A stretch of DNA of 64,000 nt from positions 5,642,001 through 5,706,000 of the forward strand of contig NZ_CP059733.1 of the NCBI RefSeq assembly GCF_000948985.2. Reading direction: 5' to 3'. Made by a program: the position numbers and the translations under genes. This document shows, in pieces, positions 38,358 through 46,689 of the stretch (its first letter is position 1; each line of letters starts with the position of its first letter). The DNA is from Thalassomonas viridans. GTDB taxonomy: Bacteria > Pseudomonadota > Gammaproteobacteria > Enterobacterales > Alteromonadaceae. Under the pieces are notes generated by a model. That model saw only the letters and a program-made list of their open reading frames with translations, made no database searches and was not told the DNA's origin.

Positions 38358-38642
38358 ATGGCTGAATATCATCATACGCCAGAGCTTCCTCCGGCAAAAG
38401 CAAAATATCCCGCCACCCGCCAGCTTACCGTGCTGAAAACTCTCAGTAATTCAAGCGTAAAAGGCGCAAGGCCGGGCATTAACTACCTGCCGGTAAATCT
38501 TGAGCCCTGTATTGTCCTTAGGGGCAAATGGTTTAAGGACGCGGGGTTTACTATCGACGAAAAGGTCACGGTAACAGTTAACCAAGGGGAACTGACGATA
38601 AAACTAAACCAGGCATTGCTCACCCAAGGCGGTAAGCAATAG
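38358..38642 (+). CDS. SymE-like type I toxin family protein
   Basis: A 94-residue protein. The C-terminal half (YLPVNLEPCIVLRGKWFKDA, GFTIDEKVTVTVNQGELTIKL) matches the SymE toxin domain, a fold related to AbrB-like antitoxins; the family signature RGxWLxxAGF appears as RGKWFKDAGF. E. coli SymE is an SOS-induced RNA-cleaving or nucleoid-condensing toxin controlled by antisense RNA SymR. The ATG at 38358 has AAGGAG seven bases upstream. I could not identify an antisense RNA or a LexA box. A GC-rich hairpin (38657-38684) follows. Confidence 0.8.
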   Translation: MAEYHHTPELPPAKAKYPATRQLTVLKTLSNSSVKGARPGINYLPVNLEPCIVLRGKWFKDAGFTIDEKVTVTVNQGELTIKLNQALLTQGGKQ

Positions 38643-38656
38643 CATAGGAGAACAGC

Positions 38657-38684
38657 TTGCTGCGCCCTAAAACTGGCGCAGCAA
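38657..38684 (+). terminator. Hairpin after the symE-like gene
   Basis: A 10-bp perfect stem TTGCTGCGCC / GGCGCAGCAA with an 8-nt loop, 14 bp after the stop. It lacks a T run, so factor-independent termination is doubtful. Confidence 0.45.
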
Positions 38685-39011
38685 CAACAATAGGTGAAGA
38701 TAGATATAGCTTAAGCGTTATTATTCAATGCTTTGCACAGCCTTTATAAAAAATGGCTTATCAGCTAAGATAAATCATTGTTTCTTATAAAACTGTCAAC
38801 TCTAATCCAGGGTATCTCCCCGGGCTTTAAACAGGATATAGAGATTAATCTTTACCGGATAAACCTTAATCCTCTGCCAACCTGAGATAGCCAGTTTCTG
38901 GTAGCCTCACTTTGATAAAACGACCGTTATGTCTGACATCATGTAGACAACTGCTTTATGCTAGAATATTTGCCATGCCCGACATTAGGGTTATTTTTCA
39001 ACTTGTCATAA

Positions 39012-39459
39012 CTATATGTAGACATATCAAAAATCAATGGCAACATTCTCGATGAATTATCAAACCTAATGGAAGAGTTACTTACTATCTTCCAGTTACG
39101 GCTAACAGGGGTTGAGTAGAAAAAAGAGCCGGTAGCGCTGCAAGTCGTGATCAGCAAAGTTACCGCTGATATCAACAAACTAATACTCTGTATTGCTAGT
39201 CTGGTAAACTTTACTCTAAATACCAACCGCCTCCTGCGGGATCAGACCATATACAATATTATCAGCAACACCGTAAAGTTTGCCGACAGCCCAATGACTA
39301 TTTCACCTCTATATGAGGACTACCAGTTTACTTTGACCATAACCGATGACGGACCTGGCCATCGCCAATCTGGTGATTAAGGACACACTAGGAGTAATTG
39401 AAATAACCGAAAACAAATTTGGCGGTGCCTTATTCACGATCCGCTGGTCGCAAGATTAG
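39012..39459 (+). pseudogene. Histidine kinase remnant
   Basis: In one frame the sequence reads DELSNLMEELLTIFQLRLTG, an in-frame TAG (39117-39119), then INKLILCIASLVNFTLNTN, LLRDQTIYNIISNTVKFADS (the N box of a sensor kinase) and LTITDDGPG (the G1 box). After that the frame shifts, and the +1 frame continues LAIANLVIKDTLGVIEIT and NKFGGALFTIRWSQD with a TAG at 39459, the normal kinase C-terminus. The stretch between G1 and G2 boxes is missing. So the gene has lost its 5' part and carries a nonsense codon, a deletion and a frameshift. Confidence 0.8.
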
Positions 39460-39579
39460 TTAGATACTCAAAACATTACACCACCCCAAAAAATATCTGT
39501 AACGCTCAAATAAAATGGTGACCTTAAATAAGGTACACCAATAAAAAATAAGCTAACAGCACAACTTGTATTAATAAAG

Positions 39580-39601
39580 GTTATTGACGAAAGTCAATAA
39601 C
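39580..39601 (+). promoter_or_regulatory. 9-bp hairpin with GAAA tetraloop in the leader of the KAS III-like gene
   Basis: GTTATTGAC / GTCAATAAC with loop GAAA, perfectly paired, 46 bases before the start codon at 39648. It could be a protein operator, an mRNA stability element or a recombinase accessory site. Confidence 0.45.
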
Positions 39602-39633
39602 TAATAGATTATAAAGTTAACAAGGAAAGTAAC

Positions 39634-39648
39634 GATAACTAGGAATTA
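39634..39648 (+). repeat. Left 15-bp inverted repeat (IR-L)
   Basis: GATAACTAGGAATTA is repeated perfectly in inverted orientation at 41807-41821. Outside the 15 bp, the left flank AGTAAC and the right flank AGTCAT still match at four of six positions. The repeat ends at the first base of the ATG of the KAS III-like gene and contains the AGGA of its ribosome binding site. Confidence 0.8.
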
Positions 39649-40709
39649 TGATATTAGATATTCAGCCAGGATTTCCGTCATCAACAGTTACAAATCAAGA
39701 TGTTTTAGAATTAGTAAAAGCTAATTCATACTGCTCAAAAAAAGACTTCATAGAAATAAATCGACAATTGAATTTATTCTTTAACGAATGTGGTTCAGGT
39801 ATTCGTTTATGGCGAAGAAAGGCTACTGATCCATTTGAAATTTTGATACAGACGGGTCATAAGATACTAAATAAGATTAATAAAAGAGATATTGATGTTG
39901 TTATATTTTGCTCTGTTTCCAAATATGTTGCTGAACCAGCTCATACATCTTTAATTGCTAAACAACTAGGTTTAACTCCTAAAATATCTTTTGATATTTC
40001 AGATGGTTGTATGGGCTGGTTGACTTCTCTTTCAATATTGGAAAATATGTCGTCAAATCAAGAGTATAAACATGCTCTTATTATCTCTCATGAATTTCCG
40101 ATGCATGATAATGGTGCTGTTTATCCAAAGTCATTCTCATTTAGATCTATAAAAGAAGTCGCCTATAAAGCCCCTGCTCTTACCTTAGGTGAGGCTTGTT
40201 GTTATACATTAGTGGATATGCAAAAAATCCCCGCTTTTAGTCACAGGCTTGAATTTCCTAGAGGTGCTGAACTATGTACTATGCCTTTTCGAAATTATGC
40301 GGAGTTTTGTGGGGATATAGAGATAATAAATGATATAGAAGAGTTTCACTCTTATTATTCTAATATGTCAATAATTGGCGCAAAACCTAGCCTTAATATG
40401 TTAAATGAATACTTTAAGGGTAAAGATATAAATTTAGCAGTTCATTCGTATACTAAGTCATTTGAGAAATTAAAATCATTTCTAAAGTTTAAAGCAAATA
40501 TTCTTAATTATTTTGATGAGTATGGCAATTTAGCTACAGCATCTATTCCTATAAATATATGGTTAGCAAACGAAAGAGGTCAACTTGACAATAAGGAATT
40601 ATATGCTTGGTGTGCTAGTGCAGGTTTAAAATCTTCAATCATGAAAATTGATTTGGATAAAAATTTTAAAAAATCATTTTACCCAAACCTAGCGCAAACA
40701 TTGGTGTAA
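39648..40709 (+). CDS. Beta-ketoacyl-ACP synthase III-like (thiolase fold) protein
   Basis: A 353-residue thiolase-fold protein. The catalytic Cys sits in SDGCMGWLTSL near 123, the His in AVHSYTKSF near 265, and the Asn in YGNLATASIPINIW near 290, the Cys-His-Asn triad of FabH/KAS III. The remainder is divergent from housekeeping FabH and very AT-rich, which points to horizontal acquisition. It stands alone with no acyl carrier protein or other lipid gene, so it could make a specialised ketoacyl product or a pyrone/quorum-type signal; this is conjecture. It overlaps the 3' end of the convergent membrane-protein gene by 44 bp. Confidence 0.8.
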   Translation: MILDIQPGFPSSTVTNQDVLELVKANSYCSKKDFIEINRQLNLFFNECGSGIRLWRRKATDPFEILIQTGHKILNKINKRDIDVVIFCSVSKYVAEPAHTSLIAKQLGLTPKISFDISDGCMGWLTSLSILENMSSNQEYKHALIISHEFPMHDNGAVYPKSFSFRSIKEVAYKAPALTLGEACCYTLVDMQKIPAFSHRLEFPRGAELCTMPFRNYAEFCGDIEIINDIEEFHSYYSNMSIIGAKPSLNMLNEYFKGKDINLAVHSYTKSFEKLKSFLKFKANILNYFDEYGNLATASIPINIWLANERGQLDNKELYAWCASAGLKSSIMKIDLDKNFKKSFYPNLAQTLV

Positions 40710-41664
40710 AAGAGCTTAACAAGACTATAGAGTAACGTGAAAACATATAATTTAAGTTTAGTTGTTTAGTAATTTTATTTAATTCAAATGTATCATGCTC
40801 ATGAAGGTAAGATGTTGATTTTTCCCTTATCTCATTTAAAAGTAGATAAAATGAATATGCTATAACAATTATTAATATTAGAAAAAAAATAAGACTCCAT
40901 GTTGTTAATGTAGACATCAATAAGTTTACATATTCAGTCGATTTTTTCTCATCTATTAACATATATGGTGTTTTTAGATAGAGCATTGTTGCAATGCTGG
41001 ATGATGCAAATAGTGCAGCAATCATATAATAGTACATTGCAAATTCATTCATAAAATCTTTAATTATTTTTTCAGGTTTGAGCTTTTTTATATCAATTCG
41101 ATTTATTAAATGAGGAATTGATAAAATGACAGCAATTGCGGCTATGAATGCAAATATAACAAGTAATATTGGAACAATGAAAAAAAACATAAATTGATGT
41201 CCCGGAATTAACGGTTCAAAAATTGCTATATCTGTTTTTAATTTAGCGAATGTGAGTAGAAGTAAATCATATGATAGTTTTTTTAAAGAGGTATCCCAGC
41301 AGTTAATTATAAGTAAAAATGCTAAAACAACGATGATTGTTATTAAATAGCGTTGTTTTTTATAGTTTTTATACATTAATAAAGTAGATGTATCTCTAAT
41401 TGTTGATGAACAATACCAATATACAGCGATACATATACATACATGAAAAATCCCAAAAGAAATATAAGAATTAAGGAATGAGTAATCTATTCTGCTTTTG
41501 TATGTTATATAGTTTTCATATGCATAGATTGAACTTTTATCAAAACCAAAATCCATAAAAAATGAGAATATGATAGGCACCATAACAGACAAAAGAACCA
41601 TCATGTTCCCATGGTAACCCCTTGTATTAAAATGGAGTTTTAAGGAGGCTAATAATTTATTCAT
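40666..41664 (-). CDS. Multi-pass membrane protein of unknown function
   Basis: A 332-residue protein with about seven hydrophobic helices (near 20-40, 70-90, 105-125, 155-185, 215-235, 255-280, 310-330) and Lys-rich loops. I recognise no family. AAGGAA lies before the ATG. The coding sequence is AT-rich like the KAS III-like gene, which it meets tail to tail with overlapping 3' ends, so both probably entered together. A partial coding frame ends 17 bp before its start codon. Confidence 0.7.
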   Translation of the reverse strand: MNKLLASLKLHFNTRGYHGNMMVLLSVMVPIIFSFFMDFGFDKSSIYAYENYITYKSRIDYSFLNSYISFGIFHVCICIAVYWYCSSTIRDTSTLLMYKNYKKQRYLITIIVVLAFLLIINCWDTSLKKLSYDLLLLTFAKLKTDIAIFEPLIPGHQFMFFFIVPILLVIFAFIAAIAVILSIPHLINRIDIKKLKPEKIIKDFMNEFAMYYYMIAALFASSSIATMLYLKTPYMLIDEKKSTEYVNLLMSTLTTWSLIFFLILIIVIAYSFYLLLNEIREKSTSYLHEHDTFELNKITKQLNLNYMFSRYSIVLLSSFTPMFALGLGKMIF

Positions 41665-41681
41665 TTCCTTATTGTAACTTC

Positions 41682-41810
41682 TTAAATGTAAACTAAATAT
41701 TTTGATAACTTGTTGTTTGAGTAATTTTTAAATTGGAATGGCCAACTATCATGAAAGTAATTTATCTCTAGTTCTTTAATTTCACTAATTACTTTGAAAA
41801 AGGCGGTAAT
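41682..41810 (-). pseudogene. Truncated 3' end of a coding sequence at the right repeat
   Basis: From within the inverted repeat an open frame of 42 codons (beginning ITAFFKVISEIKELEINYFH and ending LSKYLVYI, then TAA) runs to 17 bp before the membrane-protein start. It has no start codon, and the repeat itself carries a TAA in this frame. The composition is protein-like, so it looks like the tail of a gene cut off at the repeat and formerly translated ahead of the membrane protein. Confidence 0.5.
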
Positions 41811-41821
41811 TCCTAGTTATC
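41807..41821 (-). repeat. Right 15-bp inverted repeat (IR-R)
   Basis: The plus strand reads TAATTCCTAGTTATC, the exact reverse complement of 39634-39648. The two repeats enclose 2158 bp and IR-R ends 8 bp before the recombinase stop codon. Confidence 0.8.
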
Positions 41822-41829
41822 ATGACTTT

Positions 41830-42783
41830 TTATGAGATAGCCCCCCTTGTATTAGCTTTTGCTATTTTCTTTTGTAAAACGTTATCATTCACATATGTAT
41901 ACAACTGAGTAGTCAAAATACTTTGATGGCCTAATAACCGTTGTACAAAGCGAATATCAACCCCAGATTCTAGCAATTGACACGCAGCTGAGTGACGATA
42001 CATATGAGGAGTAATCCTATCAATTTTGGCTAAAGACGACATTTCTCTAATGAGCTTTCTTATAAAGTGTGGAGAGGCTTCTTTTCCTCGACTATTCGTT
42101 AGCATAAGGCCATGCTTGGGCTTAGTTACCTCTCTCAAAGAAAGGTAAGAAGCAACCAGGTCGCTTAACTCCTTATTAGGTAAAAATACAAAACGCTCCC
42201 TTTGCCCTTTTCCTAATATTTTTATTTTTTTCTCACTTAGAAAGATGTGCTGAATCTTTATACTAACAAGCTCACTCACCCTCATACCTGTCGAAAATAA
42301 CAATTCAACAGCGAGCAAGCAGGTTAACTTGTTAACCTGTTTAGGCGTAGTTATTAAAGCTTGAAGCGTAGATAAGCTATAACTGTCTTCCTTAGCTAAA
42401 TTTAAATTTAGCCGTGCAGCCTTTAACATTTTACGTAAATTATTCTTAGGAATGTTTCTCGGCAACTGCTTAGGTACTTTTACACTGATATCCGCTTTAT
42501 GAAATGGATTAACCTCTATAATATCTTCCAGCTCTAACCACCTGAACATGGACTTCAAACAAGCAATTCTACGTTTAATCGTTCGGATACTCAGCTCACT
42601 TTGATGTAGCTTAATTACGTAATCCTTAAGTTGCGTTTTATCAAAACTTTGTATGTCTTGCTCTTTTACCAATTTAACAAAGCTAGCTAAATCCTGCTTA
42701 TATGCTCTGATAGTGTGTGGTGAAAGTTGCTTACCATGTTGGCAGTGGGATAGAAATTGTTCACAAACTTCATTATTCAGCAT
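41830..42783 (-). CDS. Tyrosine site-specific recombinase (XerC/D-like)
   Basis: A 317-residue integrase with an N-terminal SAM-like DNA-binding domain (SPHTIRAYKQDLASFVKL) and a complete catalytic set: Arg in STGMRVSELVSI, Lys in ILGKGQRERF, HMYRHS (H-x-x-R), LLGHQSILTTQLY (His and the nucleophile Tyr). It lacks the extra domain of integron IntI proteins. The gene is AT-rich and sits directly beside the inverted-repeat segment, which is its likely substrate. Whether it inverts, excises or integrates the segment is not known. Confidence 0.9.
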   Translation of the reverse strand: MLNNEVCEQFLSHCQHGKQLSPHTIRAYKQDLASFVKLVKEQDIQSFDKTQLKDYVIKLHQSELSIRTIKRRIACLKSMFRWLELEDIIEVNPFHKADISVKVPKQLPRNIPKNNLRKMLKAARLNLNLAKEDSYSLSTLQALITTPKQVNKLTCLLAVELLFSTGMRVSELVSIKIQHIFLSEKKIKILGKGQRERFVFLPNKELSDLVASYLSLREVTKPKHGLMLTNSRGKEASPHFIRKLIREMSSLAKIDRITPHMYRHSAACQLLESGVDIRFVQRLLGHQSILTTQLYTYVNDNVLQKKIAKANTRGAIS

Positions 42784-43010
42784 TTATTTTTCTCTGATAA
42801 TTCAATGAAGTGAGCATGATAACGGCAAGAAATAAAATGGCACTAGCTAAACGAAATAAAATTAAAAAGTTTTAAAAATCTATTCCTTTAAGTAATTAAC
42901 AATCGAGTAAGAGAAAAACCAGGGGCACACCTTGCGCCCCTATATATTTATCCGATAAAACAACACTTATCGCTATAACAGACAAATACACGTAACAACC
43001 GAGGCGTTAA

Positions 43011-43403
43011 TTATTTCCGCTGGATTAGATCCCATAAATTACCATACAGATCAGCAAATACCGCCACAGTACCGTACTCCTGCTCCACAGGCTCGCGGAC
43101 AAACTTAACCCCCTGCGCCGTCATCTGCTTATAATCACGCCAGAAGTCATCGGTATTGAGGAACAAAAACACCCGGCCGCCGCTCTGGTTGCCGACACAA
43201 GCCTGCTGCTCCGGGCTGGAAGCCTTGGCCAGCAACAAAGATACGCCATCAGATCCCGGCGGGGCAATCAACACCCAGCGTTTATCCTGTTCAGCCTGGT
43301 AAGTGTCTTCAAGCAATTCAAAACTTAGTTTTTTGGTATAAAAATCTATGGCTTCATCATAGTCATTAACCACCAGGGCTATATGGCCGATGGATTGTTT
43401 CAC
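43011..43403 (-). CDS. VOC (glyoxalase/bleomycin resistance) family protein
   Basis: A 130-residue vicinal-oxygen-chelate protein: IGHIALVVNDYDEAIDFYTKKLSFE, then WVLIAPPGSDGVSLLLA, FLFLNTDDFWRDYKQM and VFADLYGNLWDLIQ. The metal ligands of glyoxalase-type folds (His5-Glu pattern) are present at H7 and in the C-terminal strand region. The substrate is unknown. It starts at GTG with AAGGAG seven bases upstream. The 357-bp region 43404-43760 upstream has no gene and probably carries the two divergent promoters. Confidence 0.88.
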   Translation of the reverse strand: MKQSIGHIALVVNDYDEAIDFYTKKLSFELLEDTYQAEQDKRWVLIAPPGSDGVSLLLAKASSPEQQACVGNQSGGRVFLFLNTDDFWRDYKQMTAQGVKFVREPVEQEYGTVAVFADLYGNLWDLIQRK

Positions 43404-43760
43404 GCTATTCTCCTTTTGTTAATCAAGCAATATCATTAACAGTAAAAATCGATAAGTTGCTTATTTTATCCGAACAGCCCAAGCCCATACAGAATTAATC
43501 ACGTTACTCTCTGATAAACAAAAAACTGAAAAAAAAATCTTCAGACAGATATTTCTGGCAACAACTTGTATAGACAAGGATTTTTCATCTGGTCAAAAAA
43601 CAATCTAAAAAAACTTTGATTTTGATCTATTGCTTCTTGGAAAAAATACTATATCATGCGCCGCAACTAAAACGCCAAACACCTGTTTAACTGCTTTGCA
43701 GCCCAGTGTTTATCGGCTTTTTTAAATATTTTTATTTATGCTAAAGATGTAGGTAAGCTA

Positions 43761-44258
43761 ATGAAAAATGTTATTATTGTTGCACTTTCTGTTCTTTTCT
43801 TCACACACAATGCCACGGCAAAACAACTCCAGTTTGTTACTAAAAACGCCAGCAGTGAATCTCAATTATGCATGGAAGCGGCTACCGGCGTATTAAGCTT
43901 AAAAGAAATCGCTGAAATGTCTGGCATCAGCCTGAAGGAACTGGACAAGCAGCTTAAATGCAATGGCCAGGACATCTCTAAATTTGCCGGCAAATTCAAC
44001 CACAAGGTAGAAAAAGAGCCTAGTGTTATTACCGAAAATAACTTTGCCTTAATCTCAGGTCATGCCAATAAAGACGCGCAATTATGTGTCATTGCCGCTT
44101 CCGGTGACCTGGCAAAATTAAAGCGTGCAGTACGTGCACAGGGCCTGAGCGTTAAACGTTTTGCCAAATACAGCAGCTGCAACCAGCAGTCGGTAAATGA
44201 CTTTGTACGCCAGTACGGCAGCGAGCAAGCCGCCAGCCAGTTGCAAAAATATATTTAA
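43761..44258 (+). CDS. DUF3718 family exported protein with two repeats
   Basis: A 165-residue protein with a signal peptide (MKNVIIVALSVLFFTHNATA). The mature part holds two similar units: SSESQLCMEAATGVLSLKEI with LKCNGQDISKFAGKF, and NKDAQLCVIAASGDLAKLKR with SSCNQQSVNDFVRQYG. Each has two Cys, fitting the DUF3718 pattern. The second unit has lost part of the CNG motif. Function unknown. Followed by a strong terminator. Confidence 0.85.
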   Translation: MKNVIIVALSVLFFTHNATAKQLQFVTKNASSESQLCMEAATGVLSLKEIAEMSGISLKELDKQLKCNGQDISKFAGKFNHKVEKEPSVITENNFALISGHANKDAQLCVIAASGDLAKLKRAVRAQGLSVKRFAKYSSCNQQSVNDFVRQYGSEQAASQLQKYI

Positions 44259-44306
44259 TCAGTTTGCCTTAATACAACAATAATAAACAAGCTAACCTTT
44301 AGATAA

Positions 44307-44343
44307 CAAAACCGCCAGGATATTAATATCTTGGCGGTTTTTT
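44307..44343. terminator. Terminator after the DUF3718 gene
   Basis: AAAACCGCCA...TGGCGGTTTT around a GATATTAATATC inner palindrome, followed by more T. It can act for both strands because A and T runs flank the stem. Confidence 0.9.
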
Positions 44344-44389
44344 TCAATAGCCTCCAGCTATTTACTCTTATGATCCCTCAATCAGTTCT

Positions 44390-45211
44390 TTATCCTTTAC
44401 CTTGGTTGGGGTTCAAAAAATAGCGCTCAAACACCTGCTGGATCCAGCCCTCTTGCTTCATCTCGGTAAGCACCTGCACAAGTTTATCTATCGTTTGTTT
44501 TCTTTCACCGGCATCGACATTATCGGCGACAGAAATCATCAATTTCGAAATTTTTTCGCCTATCATTAAAGGCTTTGCAAACTGCTCCGGCGATACCTGC
44601 TTTTTGTCGGCCCAATATCTGACGCCGGCGACAGGGCCAATAAAACCATCGACCCGGTCATGTATCAGCATATCGATTCCTTGTTCAAACCTGGTGATCG
44701 GCACTAAGGTAATGTGATTGTCCTGCAATAACCGGATAAGTTTTTTGCCATAACTTTTTTCTGAGCCCCGCATACAGGCCAGCCGCTTTCCTTCCAGGTT
44801 GGTTAACTGCAAGGGCCTTTTCTTTAAACTACTAATGACATTATAAAAATAACCGACCGGAACGGATTGGATCACATCAGCAGAAATGCCGGTGTTTGAA
44901 AAAAGGATAGAGACAACAAAGCCATCCTGGTTATTGTTGAGCATATTAAAAATACGCGGAACACTCGCCAAAACGATGGCAGAGGGGTATTCATCCCCTA
45001 AGCGCCGTTTCATCTCCCGGAAAATTTCAACATAATAGCCACCGGCCCGCCCGGATTGCAGATAACCGATCGGCTCGGAATCTATGGCGACTAAGGTTAT
45101 TTTTTCTTTGCTATAAACGTTAAAAGCCGGTTGTATAAGGAGAAAGATCACTAAGTGGTAACAAAATAAGCGGGTCACTGTTTTCTGGCCTGTGCGTCGG
45201 CTTGTTACCAT
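44390..45211 (-). CDS. Periplasmic solute-binding protein family 3
   Basis: A 273-residue protein of the SBP_bac_3 type with a hydrophobic N-terminal signal (FCYHLVIFLLIQPAFNVYS). ITLVAIDSEPIGYLQSGRAGGYYVEIFREMKRRLG forms the first lobe; LTNLEGKRLACMRGSEKS is the second-lobe loop. No transporter genes adjoin it, so it may act as a free sensor or a solitary binding protein. The ATG at 45211 is chosen over an upstream TTG; the ribosome binding site is poor in both cases. Confidence 0.8.
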   Translation of the reverse strand: MVTSRRTGQKTVTRLFCYHLVIFLLIQPAFNVYSKEKITLVAIDSEPIGYLQSGRAGGYYVEIFREMKRRLGDEYPSAIVLASVPRIFNMLNNNQDGFVVSILFSNTGISADVIQSVPVGYFYNVISSLKKRPLQLTNLEGKRLACMRGSEKSYGKKLIRLLQDNHITLVPITRFEQGIDMLIHDRVDGFIGPVAGVRYWADKKQVSPEQFAKPLMIGEKISKLMISVADNVDAGERKQTIDKLVQVLTEMKQEGWIQQVFERYFLNPNQGKG

Positions 45212-45397
45212 AGAGTTTAGGTGAAAGGTCAATCAATAGCACCTGCCCGGCTATTGCCGCATATACTTACAACCTGTTGCTGACATAGAAGCCGTCAACG
45301 CATTATGAGAGGCAAGAGGTAAATTTCAATTAAATACATGCAGTGCTGACAGACCGCTTTACAAGCAATACTAATTAGCAATACAACAGCCCAATCA

Positions 45398-45428
45398 ATA
45401 AAGCCATATGACCTGCATATGGCTTTAT
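45398..45428 (-). terminator. Terminator of the DUF3334 gene
   Basis: A 13-bp perfect stem ATAAAGCCATATG / CATATGGCTTTAT with a 5-nt loop, 91 bp past the DUF3334 stop. The T run is short. Confidence 0.65.
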
Positions 45429-45518
45429 GGTGAATTCCGGCAAAGCAAAACCTTAGGAAAACAATGCTGGCATGATAATCTTTACTAAAAGTTGCAGCAA
45501 CTTAACTATTTTTGTGTG

Positions 45519-46196
45519 CTATAGCCCTAGCTCAGCAAGGAAATCATCATCGGCAACATCTGAATCACCTCCCCCGCTATCTTCCTCTTTGGCTTCCAGG
45601 GTTTCTTTCATGACTTCATCGGGATCTATGCTGTCGGCACTTTCAAAATCATGTAACTGGATAAATTCGGTTCTGTCCATGGCAAATTCAAGATAGAAGA
45701 TATTGTGGTTCTTTGTGGTGAAAGTCACCCGGCGCATTTGCGGCCTATCCATAGCCGTATCTACAGATATCTGCACCAGCTTACTGATGGCCATCATTTT
45801 CGGCTGACTTTGGGTGATAGACGTTTGTAAGCGTTCCCTTACCTTAAAGGTAAAGTCGCCCACTATCTGGTTCACCAGCTCCCCCATCACATTGGCAACA
45901 TCATCCGCCAAATGCGACTGGGAAATTTCTTCTTCCGGCATACCCATGTTGCGCATATAGTCCTGGTATACCTCCAGGGCTGCGACAGAAGTTAGGTTAA
46001 TAACCACTATGCCGTTGAAACCGCCGTCAAATAACACAAAACTGCCAATATCCGGACGCAGACAGGTACAGGTGATTTTTTGTACCATAGCAGAATAGGT
46101 AATTTTATTGCCGCTGGCCTTGGAGAGGACTTCGGTCACCGATTGACATAAATTGATAAGAACATCATCGGTGGTGATCGCTTTATTTTTTTTCAC
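45519..46196 (-). CDS. DUF3334 family protein (CheX-like)
   Basis: A 225-residue cytosolic protein with the DUF3334 pattern: ITTDDVLINLCQSVTEVLSKAS, FVLFDGGFNGIVVINLTSVAALEVY, DDVANVMGELVNQIVGDFTFKV and IFYLEFAMDRTEFI. The central E-L-x-N-x-x-G-x-F stretch recalls CheX/CheC phosphatases. The tail is acidic (EEDSGGGDSDVADDDFLAELGL). Start GTG. A link to chemotaxis signalling is suggested by the fold only. Confidence 0.82.
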   Translation of the reverse strand: MKKNKAITTDDVLINLCQSVTEVLSKASGNKITYSAMVQKITCTCLRPDIGSFVLFDGGFNGIVVINLTSVAALEVYQDYMRNMGMPEEEISQSHLADDVANVMGELVNQIVGDFTFKVRERLQTSITQSQPKMMAISKLVQISVDTAMDRPQMRRVTFTTKNHNIFYLEFAMDRTEFIQLHDFESADSIDPDEVMKETLEAKEEDSGGGDSDVADDDFLAELGL

Positions 46197-46689
46197 TCCG
46201 TTGATTTCCTGAGTTTATCTAACCTCATGTAACTATAGCAGAACGGGAGCAAGTCAAGGTTTAATCAGGTAATATTTCCCGTCTGCTTGCCGTTGCAGCT
46301 TTCTCTGCCGGTAATTTCTCCCTAAACCGGAGAGTCCCTAAGGTTGCACTTACCTGTTTCCACTCTAAAAACCTCCACTCCTTTAACAACACCCGTATTT
46401 TAGGCTTTATCTGCGCAATACCTGTATCAAGGCGTAGCCGCTAACTTCTCACATAGATAAGTTCGACCAACAGCCCGGTCACGAAGCACACAACAAAGTA
46501 ACAGAAGCAATACAATTAAGTTACAAAGCCATTGAAACATTTTGTTACTTGTGCAATATTTGAACGGCAGGTCACCGGCCGGGCTAAGTTTTCTTGAACG
46601 GGAACAAGTTAGCCTGCCGCTCCGGCCTGCTGGAGTAATTAAAATAATAAATTAAAGCCCGGATTTAACGGGCATATTAAGGAAGATAT
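46197..46689. other. 493-bp intergenic region
   Basis: Upstream of the small secreted Cys-rich gene and of the DUF3334 gene. A short GCCCG/CGGGC hairpin (46657-46673) lies 16 bases before the small-gene ATG, where GGAAGA serves as ribosome binding site. No other feature identified. Confidence 0.4.

Noticed and set aside
38939..39226. 95-codon minus-strand ORF
   Set aside because: It is antisense to the histidine kinase remnant, which explains its open frame.
39634..42783. Integron with attC sites
   Set aside because: The recombinase lacks the IntI-specific insert, the repeats do not fit the attC core sequences, and the repeat lies at the 3' rather than 5' side of the recombinase gene.
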